Positions 24,323-32,075 of a stretch of 33,241 nucleotides of DNA are shown here, in pieces; the first letter of the stretch is position 1; every line of letters starts with the position of its first letter. A program made the translations under genes and the position numbers. Under the pieces are notes generated by a model, which saw nothing but the letters and a program-made list of their open reading frames with translations, did no database searches and was not told the DNA's origin. The stretch lies in NCBI GenBank assembly GCA_016786565.1, contig JAEUVY010000033.1:1-33241 (forward strand). The letters run 5' to 3'. The stretch is from Flavipsychrobacter sp. (GTDB taxonomy: Bacteria; Bacteroidota; Bacteroidia; Chitinophagales; Chitinophagaceae).

Positions 24323-25885
24323 ATGAGTAATCAGAACGGATCGTCGATGCCACAAACGGGGCACCCCAAGGGGCTGTATGTATTGTTTGCCACTGAGTTT
24401 TGGGAACGCTTCAGTTATTACGGTATGCGTGCCATCTTCATGCTGTATATGACCAAGATGCTGCTGCTGGACAAAGCCGCGGCAAGTGAAATATATGGTA
24501 GCTACACAGGTCTGGTGTACCTGACCCCGCTGATAGGTGGCTATATGGCCGACCGCTACTGGGGCAACCGTAAGTCTATCTTCATTGGTGGTTTGCTGAT
24601 GGCGCTGGGTCAGTTCATGCTGTTCTTTTCGGCAACACTGTCGCACAATGCCGACAAGGGTGCTGCTATCACGCTGATGTGGGCAGGTCTTACCGCGCTT
24701 ATCTTCGGTAATGGTTTCTTCAAACCAAACATCTCTACCATGGTGGGTCAGCTCTATCCGGACAACGATAGCCGCAAAGACGCTGCCTACACTATTTTCT
24801 ACATGGGTATCAACGCGGGTGCATTCGTGGCACCACTTATTTGCGGTTACCTGGGCGAGGAAGTGGATTTCAAATGGGGTTTCCTTTCGGCCGGTGTGGG
24901 TATGTTGCTGAGTCTGGTGATCTTTTACGCTACAAAGGACAAATATGTAGTGGGTCCTGATGGTCGCCAACTGGGTGTAGGCCCCAACAAGATGAATGAT
25001 GCGCCTGAAGAGGGAGCTGCAGCCGGCAAAAAGAGCGGCGGCGGCGGCTTCAGCACACAGCAGCTCACCATCCTGATAGGTGGTATTGTGGCTATGTTCT
25101 CTCTGCTGCACTTCGCGATGGAAGTGGACGTATGGGGCTCTCTGATCTATGGTATGACACTGGTAGGTCCGTTTGTGATCATCACCGATCCTACCCTTAC
25201 AAAAGTGGAGAAAGACCGTTTGTGGGTGATCATCCTCATCATGATCTTCGTGGTGTTCTTCTGGATGTGTTTTGAGCAGGCGGGTGCGTCGCTGACGTTC
25301 TTTGCCGCAGAGCAGACCAACCGTAACATTATGGGTAAAGTGATGCCTGCGAGCTACTTCCAGAGCTTCAACGCCGGTTACATAGTATTGCTGGCACCTA
25401 TCATCAGCGCTATGTGGGTGCGTCTGGCAGCAAAGGGCATGAATCCGGTGGCTCCTTACAAGCAGTCTCTGGGTCTGGCTTTCCTGGCACTGGGTTACTT
25501 GCTTATCGCTATCGGTTCAAAAGACATACCATCTACCGGTGCAAGCATGCTGTGGCTGACAGGTCTCTACTTCCTGCACACCATTGGTGAGTTGTTCCTG
25601 AGCCCGATAGGTCTGTCTATGGTAAACAAACTGACACCGGGCAGGTTCACATCGCTGATGATGGGTATCTGGTTCCTGGCAATTGCTACCGGTAACAAAC
25701 TGGCAGGTACTATGAGTTCGTTGTACCCTGATCCGGCATTGCCTACTCACCCGCAGTTCCTGGGAATAGAGATAGACAGCCTGTACACTTACTTCATGAT
25801 ATTCGTGGCGTTCTCGGGTGCTGCCTCTATTATCCTGTTCTTCCTGTGCAGGAAACTGCAGAAGATGATGCACGGTGTGCACTAA
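24323..25885 (+). CDS. Proton-dependent oligopeptide (POT/PTR family) transporter
   Basis: This 520-residue membrane protein has the POT signatures: EFWERFSYYGMR (25-36, the ExxERFxYYG proton-coupling motif), YMADRYWGNRKSI and GNGFFKPNISTMVGQLY (PTR2 motif). FFWMCFEQAGASLTFFA in the second half is also a family block. About 12-14 hydrophobic segments are visible. It takes up di- or tripeptides with protons across the inner membrane. A related gene starts at 32076, beyond the arsenic operon. Confidence 0.93.
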   Translation: MSNQNGSSMPQTGHPKGLYVLFATEFWERFSYYGMRAIFMLYMTKMLLLDKAAASEIYGSYTGLVYLTPLIGGYMADRYWGNRKSIFIGGLLMALGQFMLFFSATLSHNADKGAAITLMWAGLTALIFGNGFFKPNISTMVGQLYPDNDSRKDAAYTIFYMGINAGAFVAPLICGYLGEEVDFKWGFLSAGVGMLLSLVIFYATKDKYVVGPDGRQLGVGPNKMNDAPEEGAAAGKKSGGGGFSTQQLTILIGGIVAMFSLLHFAMEVDVWGSLIYGMTLVGPFVIITDPTLTKVEKDRLWVIILIMIFVVFFWMCFEQAGASLTFFAAEQTNRNIMGKVMPASYFQSFNAGYIVLLAPIISAMWVRLAAKGMNPVAPYKQSLGLAFLALGYLLIAIGSKDIPSTGASMLWLTGLYFLHTIGELFLSPIGLSMVNKLTPGRFTSLMMGIWFLAIATGNKLAGTMSSLYPDPALPTHPQFLGIEIDSLYTYFMIFVAFSGAASIILFFLCRKLQKMMHGVH

Positions 25886-25905
25886 TAGCTGAAACAGATC
25901 TTTTT

Positions 25906-25938
25906 CAGGAAGGGGACCTCGCGAGGGTCCCCTTCCTG
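25906..25938. other. Strong hairpin after the POT gene (terminator-like, no T-run)
   Basis: CAGGAAGGGGACC (25906-25918) pairs perfectly over 13 bases with GGTCCCCTTCCTG (25926-25938) around a seven-base loop. A T-run precedes it (25901-25905) but none follows on the plus strand. It may stop transcription in a non-canonical way or protect the 3' end. Confidence 0.6.
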
Positions 25939-25957
25939 ATTAATAGGAATGAATAAT

Positions 25958-25993
25958 TTTTGTAATGACAAAACTTTATCGTAATATTGCGAT
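25958..25993 (+). promoter_or_regulatory. ars operon promoter with ArsR-like operator over the -7 box
   Basis: TTTTG (25958-25962) is followed after 19 bases by TAATATTG (25982-25989), one mismatch to TAnnTTTG. The imperfect palindrome ATCG-TAATATTG-CGAT (25978-25993, 14 of 16 bases symmetric) is centred on this -7 box. Binding there would block transcription, as expected for an ArsR/SmtB repressor. No arsR gene is in the window, so the repressor must be encoded elsewhere. Confidence 0.6.
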
Positions 25994-26033
25994 GGATAAC
26001 CGGTTGCTTGGCTGACGGTAAAAAACGAAAGAC

Positions 26034-26426
26034 ATGAAGATAACCATTCTTGACCCTGCTATGTGCTGCAGCACCGGGGTGTGCGGAACAGAAGTAGATG
26101 ACGTATTGGTGCAGACAGCGGCAAACGTGAAGTGGCTGAAATCTCTGGGGCATGATGTGCACAGGCATGGCATCGCCAACGATTCCGCGGCTTTTCAGCA
26201 ATACCCCGAAGCGATAGCAAGATTGCAGAAAGAGGGCACTGATTCGCTCCCCTACATATTGGTGGATGACAAGATAGTGATGGCGAAAAGCTATCCCGAC
26301 AAGGCGCAGTGGGAACAGATACTTTCGCGCCCGGCTGCCACTACTTCAACTATGAAGGAGTTTACTATAGTGCCCGCAATAAATGAAGCAGGAGGTAAGT
26401 GCTGCGGAGACAGCGGCTGTTGTTAA
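26034..26426 (+). CDS. arsD: Arsenite metallochaperone ArsD
   Basis: This 130-residue protein has a thioredoxin-like fold. The N-terminal MKITILDPAMCCSTGVCG holds C11, C12 and C17, equivalent to the arsenite-binding Cys12/13/18 of the plasmid R773 protein. It also has LPYILVDDKIV and a Cys-rich tail CCGDSGCC (C123, C124, C129, C130). ArsD hands As(III) to ArsA. It is the first gene of the ars operon, 21 bases before arsA, and lies about 40 bases after the expected transcription start. Confidence 0.95.
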   Translation: MKITILDPAMCCSTGVCGTEVDDVLVQTAANVKWLKSLGHDVHRHGIANDSAAFQQYPEAIARLQKEGTDSLPYILVDDKIVMAKSYPDKAQWEQILSRPAATTSTMKEFTIVPAINEAGGKCCGDSGCC

Positions 26427-26447
26427 TCAAACAAAACAGATTCAATT

Positions 26448-28226
26448 ATGGAGACAAGGTTCATGTTCTTTACTGGTAAGGGAGGTGTTGGGAAGACGTC
26501 TCTGTCGTGCGCTACGGCTGTAGAAATGGCCGATGCGGGCAAGCGGGTATTGTTGGTCAGCACGGATCCGGCTTCTAATCTGTCGGATGTGCTGGAGAGT
26601 GATGTGCAGGAGACAATAGCGCCGGTGAAAGGGCTGAACAATCTGTACGCGATCAACATCAATCCGGAGGTTTCGGCAGAGGAGTACAGGAACAGAGTGA
26701 CCGACCCGCTGAAAGACATACTGCCGGCGGATGCTATCAAAAAGATAAAGGAAGAACTATCGGGGGCGTGTACAACAGAGATCGCTTCGTTCGATGAGTT
26801 CTCCCGTTTTATATCGGGCGAACATGAGGGTGGTGAATTTGACGTGATCATCTTCGACACTGCGCCTACCGGACATACGCTGCGCCTGCTTGAGTTGCCG
26901 GCGGCGTGGACTGAGTTCACAGAAGAAAACCCTGACGGCGCATCATGCCTGGGGCCAACGTCGGCACTGAAGAGCAGTCAGCAGCGATACAAGACGGTAG
27001 TGAACCGGTTGCGCGATGCAGCCCTGACCACATTCTATATTGTGTCGAGAGCGGAGGCCTCTTCTTTGAAGGAAGCAGCCCGCACCAGCGACGAGCTGCG
27101 GGAACTGGGTATGGGCAATCAGAAGCTGTATATAAACGGTGTTTTCAGAGCACTGGACAACAACGACCCTGTGGCTTCCAAAATGCAGCAAATGGCCGAC
27201 GAGCAACTGCTGGCAATACCACCGGCGCTGAAGCCGCTGGAGATGACAACCTATCCGTTGCTGCCCTACAATGTGCTGGGCATAGAAAAGTTGCGCTCGT
27301 TGCTGCAGATATCTTTGCAGCAGAAGTTTGTGGCCAATGCCACATCGGGCAAAACAGAGATAGACCATGAGTTGAAAAGCCTGGCCGACCTTGTGGACGA
27401 GATAACCGCGCAGCAGGACCACGGGCTGATAATGACCATGGGCAAGGGTGGTGTGGGTAAAACCATTACAGCATCGGCAGTGGCCATGATGCTGGCGAAC
27501 AAGGGCTATGAGGTGCACCTGACCACTACCGACCCCGCAGCACATGTGAAGGATTTTATCGGTCAGATGGCCGAGGTGCCTGCCAACCTCACGGTGGACA
27601 GAATAGACCCCAAAACAGAAACACAACGCTACATAGATAAAGTATTGCAGCAGAAGGGAGAGAAGCTGGACGAAGAAGGAAAGAAATTGCTGCTGGAAGA
27701 TCTTAAGTCGCCGTGCACAGAAGAGGTTGCTGTGTTCCACGCATTCTCGAAGGCGATACACGATGCCCGACGGAAATATGTGGTGATGGACACTGCACCT
27801 ACCGGCCATACCTTACTGCTACTGGACACGGCAGGCAGCTACCACAGGGAAGTGATGCGCAATTCGAACATTGACGCGGCGCGCATCAAAACGCCCTATA
27901 TGGCGTTGCAGGATACGTCGCTATGTAAGATACTTTTGGTGTCGCTGCCTGAGACCACACCGATGCGTGAGGCAGCTGCATTGCAGAACGACCTGAAGCG
28001 CGCGGGGATAACTCCCTATGCGTGGGTGGTGAACCAGAGCCTGTCTATGTTGCATGGCATAACTGATCCGTTGCTGAAAGCACGCGCTGCGGCTGAAATA
28101 GGAGTGGTAGACAAAATAGAAAAGGAATTGGCCGCAAGGACCTATGGCATACCTATGATACCGGAGAAAAACCTGTTGCCCGAAATTTTGGAACATTTCG
28201 GAAGGAGCAAGGGAACAGGCGTTTAA
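26448..28226 (+). CDS. arsA: Arsenite efflux pump ATPase ArsA
   Basis: This 592-residue protein has two homologous ATPase halves, as in classical ArsA. P-loops are GKGGVGKT at 10-17 and GKGGVGKT at 332-339. The signal-transduction motif [12 protein letters not shown] is in A1, with [12 protein letters not shown] in A2. The three metalloid-binding cysteines are conserved: C108 (SGACTTE), C167 (ASCLGP) and C423 (SPCTEE). ArsA is a cytosolic ATPase that powers arsenite export through its membrane partner. It is followed by acr3 after 35 bases, with no terminator between. Confidence 0.96.
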   Translation: METRFMFFTGKGGVGKTSLSCATAVEMADAGKRVLLVSTDPASNLSDVLESDVQETIAPVKGLNNLYAININPEVSAEEYRNRVTDPLKDILPADAIKKIKEELSGACTTEIASFDEFSRFISGEHEGGEFDVIIFDTAPTGHTLRLLELPAAWTEFTEENPDGASCLGPTSALKSSQQRYKTVVNRLRDAALTTFYIVSRAEASSLKEAARTSDELRELGMGNQKLYINGVFRALDNNDPVASKMQQMADEQLLAIPPALKPLEMTTYPLLPYNVLGIEKLRSLLQISLQQKFVANATSGKTEIDHELKSLADLVDEITAQQDHGLIMTMGKGGVGKTITASAVAMMLANKGYEVHLTTTDPAAHVKDFIGQMAEVPANLTVDRIDPKTETQRYIDKVLQQKGEKLDEEGKKLLLEDLKSPCTEEVAVFHAFSKAIHDARRKYVVMDTAPTGHTLLLLDTAGSYHREVMRNSNIDAARIKTPYMALQDTSLCKILLVSLPETTPMREAAALQNDLKRAGITPYAWVVNQSLSMLHGITDPLLKARAAAEIGVVDKIEKELAARTYGIPMIPEKNLLPEILEHFGRSKGTGV

Positions 28227-28261
28227 TAAAAGAACTAATCAGAACAGCAAACCAAGAACAG

Positions 28262-29335
28262 ATGTCGGCAAACAACTGCGCACCTGCGCACGAACGTAAG
28301 AAACTCGGGTTCCTTGACCGGTTCCTGACCCTGTGGATCTTTATGGCCATGGCACTGGGCGTGGGTATCGGTTACTTCATTCCATCGTCCTCGTCGTTCA
28401 TCAATTCGTTCTCATCAGGCACTACCAACATACCACTGGCTATAGGGCTGATACTGATGATGTATCCGCCATTCACGAAGGTGAAGTATGACAGGCTGAA
28501 AGAGGTGTTTAAGAACACAAGGGTGCTGGGTACATCGCTGCTGCTGAATTGGGTGATAGGGCCCATACTGATGTTTGTGCTGGCTATAGTGTTCCTGAAA
28601 GGGTATCCCGAATATATGGTGGGGCTGATACTGATAGGGTTGGCACGTTGCATAGCCATGGTGATAGTATGGAACGAACTGGCGGAAGGAAGCCGCGAGT
28701 ATGCTGCCGGACTTGTGGCACTGAACAGTATTTTTCAGGTATTGCTGTATAGTGTGTATGCCTATGTTTTTGTGACGGTGTTGCCACCCTACTTCGGAAT
28801 AACAGGCGCAGAGGTGAACATAACAATAGGGCAGATAGCGGAGAGTGTGGCCATATATCTGGGAGTGCCTTTTGTGGCAGGTTTTGTAACGAGGTATGTG
28901 CTGCTGAAAGCAAAAGGGGAACAATGGTATGAGGAGAAATTCATACCACGGGTATCGCCCATCACCCTTGTGGCATTGCTTTTCACTATAGTAGTGATGT
29001 TCAGTCTGAAGGGACAACTGATTGTGCAGATACCGATGGATGTGCTGCGTATAGCATTGCCGCTGGTGATCTATTTCGCGGTGATGTTCCTGGTGAGCTT
29101 TTTTGTTGGGAAGAAAATGGGAGCCGACTATTCTACGAACGCGTCTATAGCGTTCACGGCGGCGGGCAATAATTTTGAGCTGGCGATTGCGGTGGCCATA
29201 GGTGTGTTCGGCATCAACAGCGGGCAGGCCTTCGCGGGTGTGATAGGTCCACTGGTGGAAGTGCCGGCACTGATAGCGCTGGTGAATGTGGCATTTTGGA
29301 TAAAGGATAAATACTACGGAGAACAAACAAAATAA
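28262..29335 (+). CDS. acr3: Arsenite efflux transporter ACR3
   Basis: This 357-residue protein has about ten membrane segments. It matches the ACR3/ArsB-like (BART superfamily) type by [21 protein letters not shown], with the transport-essential Cys at 130, and [13 protein letters not shown] with Glu306 in the ninth segment. It exports As(III) and can use ArsA for energy. Eight bases separate its stop from the next start, so the secreted Cys-tailed protein is surely co-transcribed. Confidence 0.95.
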   Translation: MSANNCAPAHERKKLGFLDRFLTLWIFMAMALGVGIGYFIPSSSSFINSFSSGTTNIPLAIGLILMMYPPFTKVKYDRLKEVFKNTRVLGTSLLLNWVIGPILMFVLAIVFLKGYPEYMVGLILIGLARCIAMVIVWNELAEGSREYAAGLVALNSIFQVLLYSVYAYVFVTVLPPYFGITGAEVNITIGQIAESVAIYLGVPFVAGFVTRYVLLKAKGEQWYEEKFIPRVSPITLVALLFTIVVMFSLKGQLIVQIPMDVLRIALPLVIYFAVMFLVSFFVGKKMGADYSTNASIAFTAAGNNFELAIAVAIGVFGINSGQAFAGVIGPLVEVPALIALVNVAFWIKDKYYGEQTK

Positions 29336-29343
29336 TAGCGGAC

Positions 29344-30078
29344 ATGAAGAAGATGAAAATGGCATTTGCGGTAGTTGCTACCTGCTTTTTCGGCATGGCG
29401 GCTTTTGCGCAATCGCAGCAGGCTATAGATGCCGAACTGAAGAAGGGGAATGCGGTGTTTCTGGTAGTTGCAGATAATGGTAAGGACCTTTCTGCCACCA
29501 AAGAGATAGCGGCAAAGGCGAAAGCACAATATGCGCGCTCTGCGGTGGTGACGCTGGACCGCACCGATAAGGCGAATGCGACCGCTATTAAAAAATACGG
29601 ACTCACATCTATGAAGGAGCCAATGATACTGGTGATAGCATCGAATGGTGTGGCGACGAACGGATATACCAAAAAGGAAGCGACCCCTCAACTGCTGATA
29701 GAGGAGATCCCGACGCCGCGCCAAAGCGACGCGCTGCTGGCATTTGATCAGAAGAAGGCCGCGATAGTTGTGATGTACAGAAAGGGAATGGCCGACAAAG
29801 CCGCGGCTGTAGAAGCAAGCAAAAAGGCTTGTGCGGATATGAAGGGCGGAGCTGTGACGGTAGAAGTGGATCTGGACGACAGAGCCGAGCAACCGTTCAT
29901 TAAATTGCTGAAGCCGAGCAAGACGGCCAAGGGAACGCAGGTTCACGTTTTTAATAAAGCAGGGGACATCATAGAGACATATACAGCGCCGTTTTCGGCG
30001 GCAAAAATTGCAGCATCGGCACGCCAGGCGGAAGCGCCCTGCTGCCCCGGTGGAAACTCTAAAGACTGTAAGAAGTGA
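29344..30078 (+). CDS. Secreted thioredoxin-like protein with a Cys-rich tail, in the ars operon
   Basis: This 244-residue protein has a signal peptide (MKKMKMAFAVVATCFFGMAAFAQ), so it is exported. Two alpha/beta halves are seen: VFLVVADNGKDLSATKEIAAKAKAQYARSAVVTLDR...PMILVIASNG, then AAIVVMYRKGMADKAAAVEASKKACADMKGGAVTVEVDL...QVHVFNKAG. These look like two degenerate thioredoxin folds without a CxxC site. The tail APCCPGGNSKDCKK holds C233, C234 and C242, and C163 is the only other mature Cys. The tail recalls the ArsD tail and could bind As(III) outside the cytoplasm (inference). Its stop overlaps the next start. Confidence 0.6.
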   Translation: MKKMKMAFAVVATCFFGMAAFAQSQQAIDAELKKGNAVFLVVADNGKDLSATKEIAAKAKAQYARSAVVTLDRTDKANATAIKKYGLTSMKEPMILVIASNGVATNGYTKKEATPQLLIEEIPTPRQSDALLAFDQKKAAIVVMYRKGMADKAAAVEASKKACADMKGGAVTVEVDLDDRAEQPFIKLLKPSKTAKGTQVHVFNKAGDIIETYTAPFSAAKIAASARQAEAPCCPGGNSKDCKK

Positions 30079-31316
30079 GAAAGCCGTCGGTAAAGGGACT
30101 AAGTGTAGGGAGGCTCATCCGCATCGAGTTCAGACAGCGCAGGACGCAGATGATCTCGGGGTTGCTTGCCATAACGCTGGGCATAGCGGTGATAGTTGCC
30201 ATCAGGTCTATATCGTTGGTGTCGGAGAAGGCCGTGGCCATCAATCTGGATAATCTGGGTGCGAATGTACTGGTGCTTCCACAGGGCGCTACTGTTGACA
30301 ACTACTATACGGCTGACATAGACGCGCCTACATTGCCCGAGGAGTATGCGGAAACAATTGCGACCTCTGATCTGACGGGTGTAGACAATATGTCGCCGAA
30401 GCTGACGAGGAGAGTGAATGTGAATGGTGAGAAGATAGTGCTTACGGGCATACTACCTAAGAATGAGTTGGTATCAAAACCAATATGGAAGCGGTCGGGT
30501 CTTTTTGGAAAGGGTCTGAAAGCGTCTTGCGGACCGAGCCCGCTGAATGAATCGCATGGGTATAAGGACGAAAAGCTGCAGCGAAAGTCGATAGAGGCGC
30601 TGGCGGAATATGATTGTCTGGTGGGAGCAACGGCAGCACAGAAGCTGCATCTGAAAGAGAACAGCAACCTGACCATAGAGGGAAAAAGTTTCAGGGTAGA
30701 GAAGGTGCTGCCAGAGACCGGCACCGTAGATGATGACCGTGTGTTTGCCCATCTTCATACCGTGCAGCGTTTGCTGGGCATAGGTAGTCAGGTAAGTGCT
30801 ATTGAGATAATGGGATGTTGCAACGCGATAACGGATGGCCTGCTGAGCAAACTGAGGAATATACTACCCGATACGCGTGTGACCACAATAGGGCAGATAG
30901 TATCTACGCAGGTGCAGACCAACAAGCTGATGAAGAAACTATCTGTAGTGTTTCTCATCATCATTGTTTTTGTGGGTGCGGTATCGATAGGGAACAGCAT
31001 GTGGGCAAATGTGAACGAGCGAAAGAAAGAGATTGGTACACTGCGCATGATAGGTTTTCCGAAGACATCAGTGTATAGAATGATATTGACCAAGGCTATG
31101 GTACTGGGGCTTGCTGGAGGTGTGCTGGGCTATGCGATAGGAAGCATGGCAGCAATGTGGCTCGGGCCGGAATTCGCAGGCATTGAAGTAAGCCCTACGT
31201 TGATGTTGCTACCGGCATCAGTTGCACTCTCTACGGCGGTGGCGGCCATAGGTGCGGCCATACCGGCATATTTTGCCGGTAGGATAGAACCATTCGATAA
31301 CATGCAGGAAAACTGA
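30075..31316 (+). CDS. MacB/FtsX-like ABC transporter permease in the ars operon
   Basis: This is 413 residues from a GTG start (30075) that overlaps the previous stop as GTGA. One N-terminal membrane segment (about 26-46) is followed by a large MacB-PCD-like periplasmic domain (about 50-280) and three C-terminal segments with the FtsX block NERKKEIGTLRMIGFPKTSVYRMILTKA. The periplasmic domain holds all four cysteines: C152 (KASCGPSP), C181 (EYDCLVG) and the pair C248/C249 (IMGCCNA). That concentration is unusual for this family and suggests thiophilic metalloid binding. The ATPase start overlaps its stop (TGATG). Confidence 0.8.
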   Translation: MRKPSVKGLSVGRLIRIEFRQRRTQMISGLLAITLGIAVIVAIRSISLVSEKAVAINLDNLGANVLVLPQGATVDNYYTADIDAPTLPEEYAETIATSDLTGVDNMSPKLTRRVNVNGEKIVLTGILPKNELVSKPIWKRSGLFGKGLKASCGPSPLNESHGYKDEKLQRKSIEALAEYDCLVGATAAQKLHLKENSNLTIEGKSFRVEKVLPETGTVDDDRVFAHLHTVQRLLGIGSQVSAIEIMGCCNAITDGLLSKLRNILPDTRVTTIGQIVSTQVQTNKLMKKLSVVFLIIIVFVGAVSIGNSMWANVNERKKEIGTLRMIGFPKTSVYRMILTKAMVLGLAGGVLGYAIGSMAAMWLGPEFAGIEVSPTLMLLPASVALSTAVAAIGAAIPAYFAGRIEPFDNMQEN

Positions 31317-31993
31317 TGACGATGCTGACACTGAAGAATGTGACCAAAACATACCGACATAGTGATGGCGACGTTTATGCGCTACGCGACATTGACCTGA
31401 CGATAGGTGCCGGCGACTTCATTACGGTGACGGGTGGGTCGGGATCGGGTAAGACAACATTGTTGTTGTGTATGGCCGGGCTAATGAGACCAACATCTGG
31501 GACTATTACGTTTGGCGACAGGAAGATAGAGACCGCAACAGACAAGGAACTATCAGCATACAGAAGTAAGCACATAGGGTTTGTGATGCAGAGTTTCGCA
31601 TTGATCCCCTACCTGACCGCCATAGAGAATGTGATGCTGCCACTGGCGGTACCCGGCGCAGGGAGAACGGACCAGGTATCGGCAGCTACCGACCTGCTGC
31701 AACTTGTGGGATTGGAAAACAGGCGCAACCATCTGCCCAGAGAATTGTCGGCCGGCCAGCAGCAGCGGGTTGCCGTTGCCCGCGCCATGATAAACGAACC
31801 ATCTTTGATATTGGCCGACGAGCCTACGGGCAATCTTGACCCTGCTCTGTCGGGCGAGATAATGCAATTGTTTACGGAGATCAATAAGCAAAGAGGGGTA
31901 ACCATTGTAATGGTGACCCACAGTCCGGCAGCGGCGGCATACGGCAACAGAAACATCCGTCTGGCGGAAGGCAGAATTCTGGCCGGCGCCTGA
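31316..31993 (+). CDS. ABC transporter ATP-binding protein (MacB/LolD type)
   Basis: This is 225 residues, the usual length for a LolD/MacB-type ATPase. Walker A GGSGSGKT is at 40-47, the Q-loop is in FVMQSFALIPYLTAIENV, the signature LSAGQ at 144-148, Walker B LILADEP at 164-170, and the switch His in VMVTHSP. It powers the permease encoded immediately upstream (one-base overlap, TGATG). It is the last gene of the six-gene ars unit. The downstream spacer (31994-32075) has a small CCCC/GGGG hairpin (31998-32009) but no T-run. Confidence 0.92.
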   Translation: MTMLTLKNVTKTYRHSDGDVYALRDIDLTIGAGDFITVTGGSGSGKTTLLLCMAGLMRPTSGTITFGDRKIETATDKELSAYRSKHIGFVMQSFALIPYLTAIENVMLPLAVPGAGRTDQVSAATDLLQLVGLENRRNHLPRELSAGQQQRVAVARAMINEPSLILADEPTGNLDPALSGEIMQLFTEINKQRGVTIVMVTHSPAAAAYGNRNIRLAEGRILAGA

Positions 31994-32075
31994 CGACCCC
32001 AAACGGGGGATATTGCAATAAAAAATTATCGCTTACTTTGGTAGCATATTTACGGTGCACTAAAAATGCGATAGT

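Noticed and set aside
24248..25111. Minus-strand ORF (287 codons) opposite the POT transporter
   Set aside because: Low-complexity His/Gln-rich composition and no recognisable domain; the POT reading is certain.
25906..25938. Standard rho-independent terminator
   Set aside because: No T-run follows the stem on the plus strand.
26943..27809. Minus-strand ORF (288 codons) opposite arsA
   Set aside because: Antisense shadow of ArsA, rich in Cys, His and Gln, without domain features.
28415..29365. Minus-strand ORF (316 codons) opposite acr3
   Set aside because: Shadow of a conserved transporter; its composition is His/Tyr/Gln-rich as expected from reversed membrane codons.
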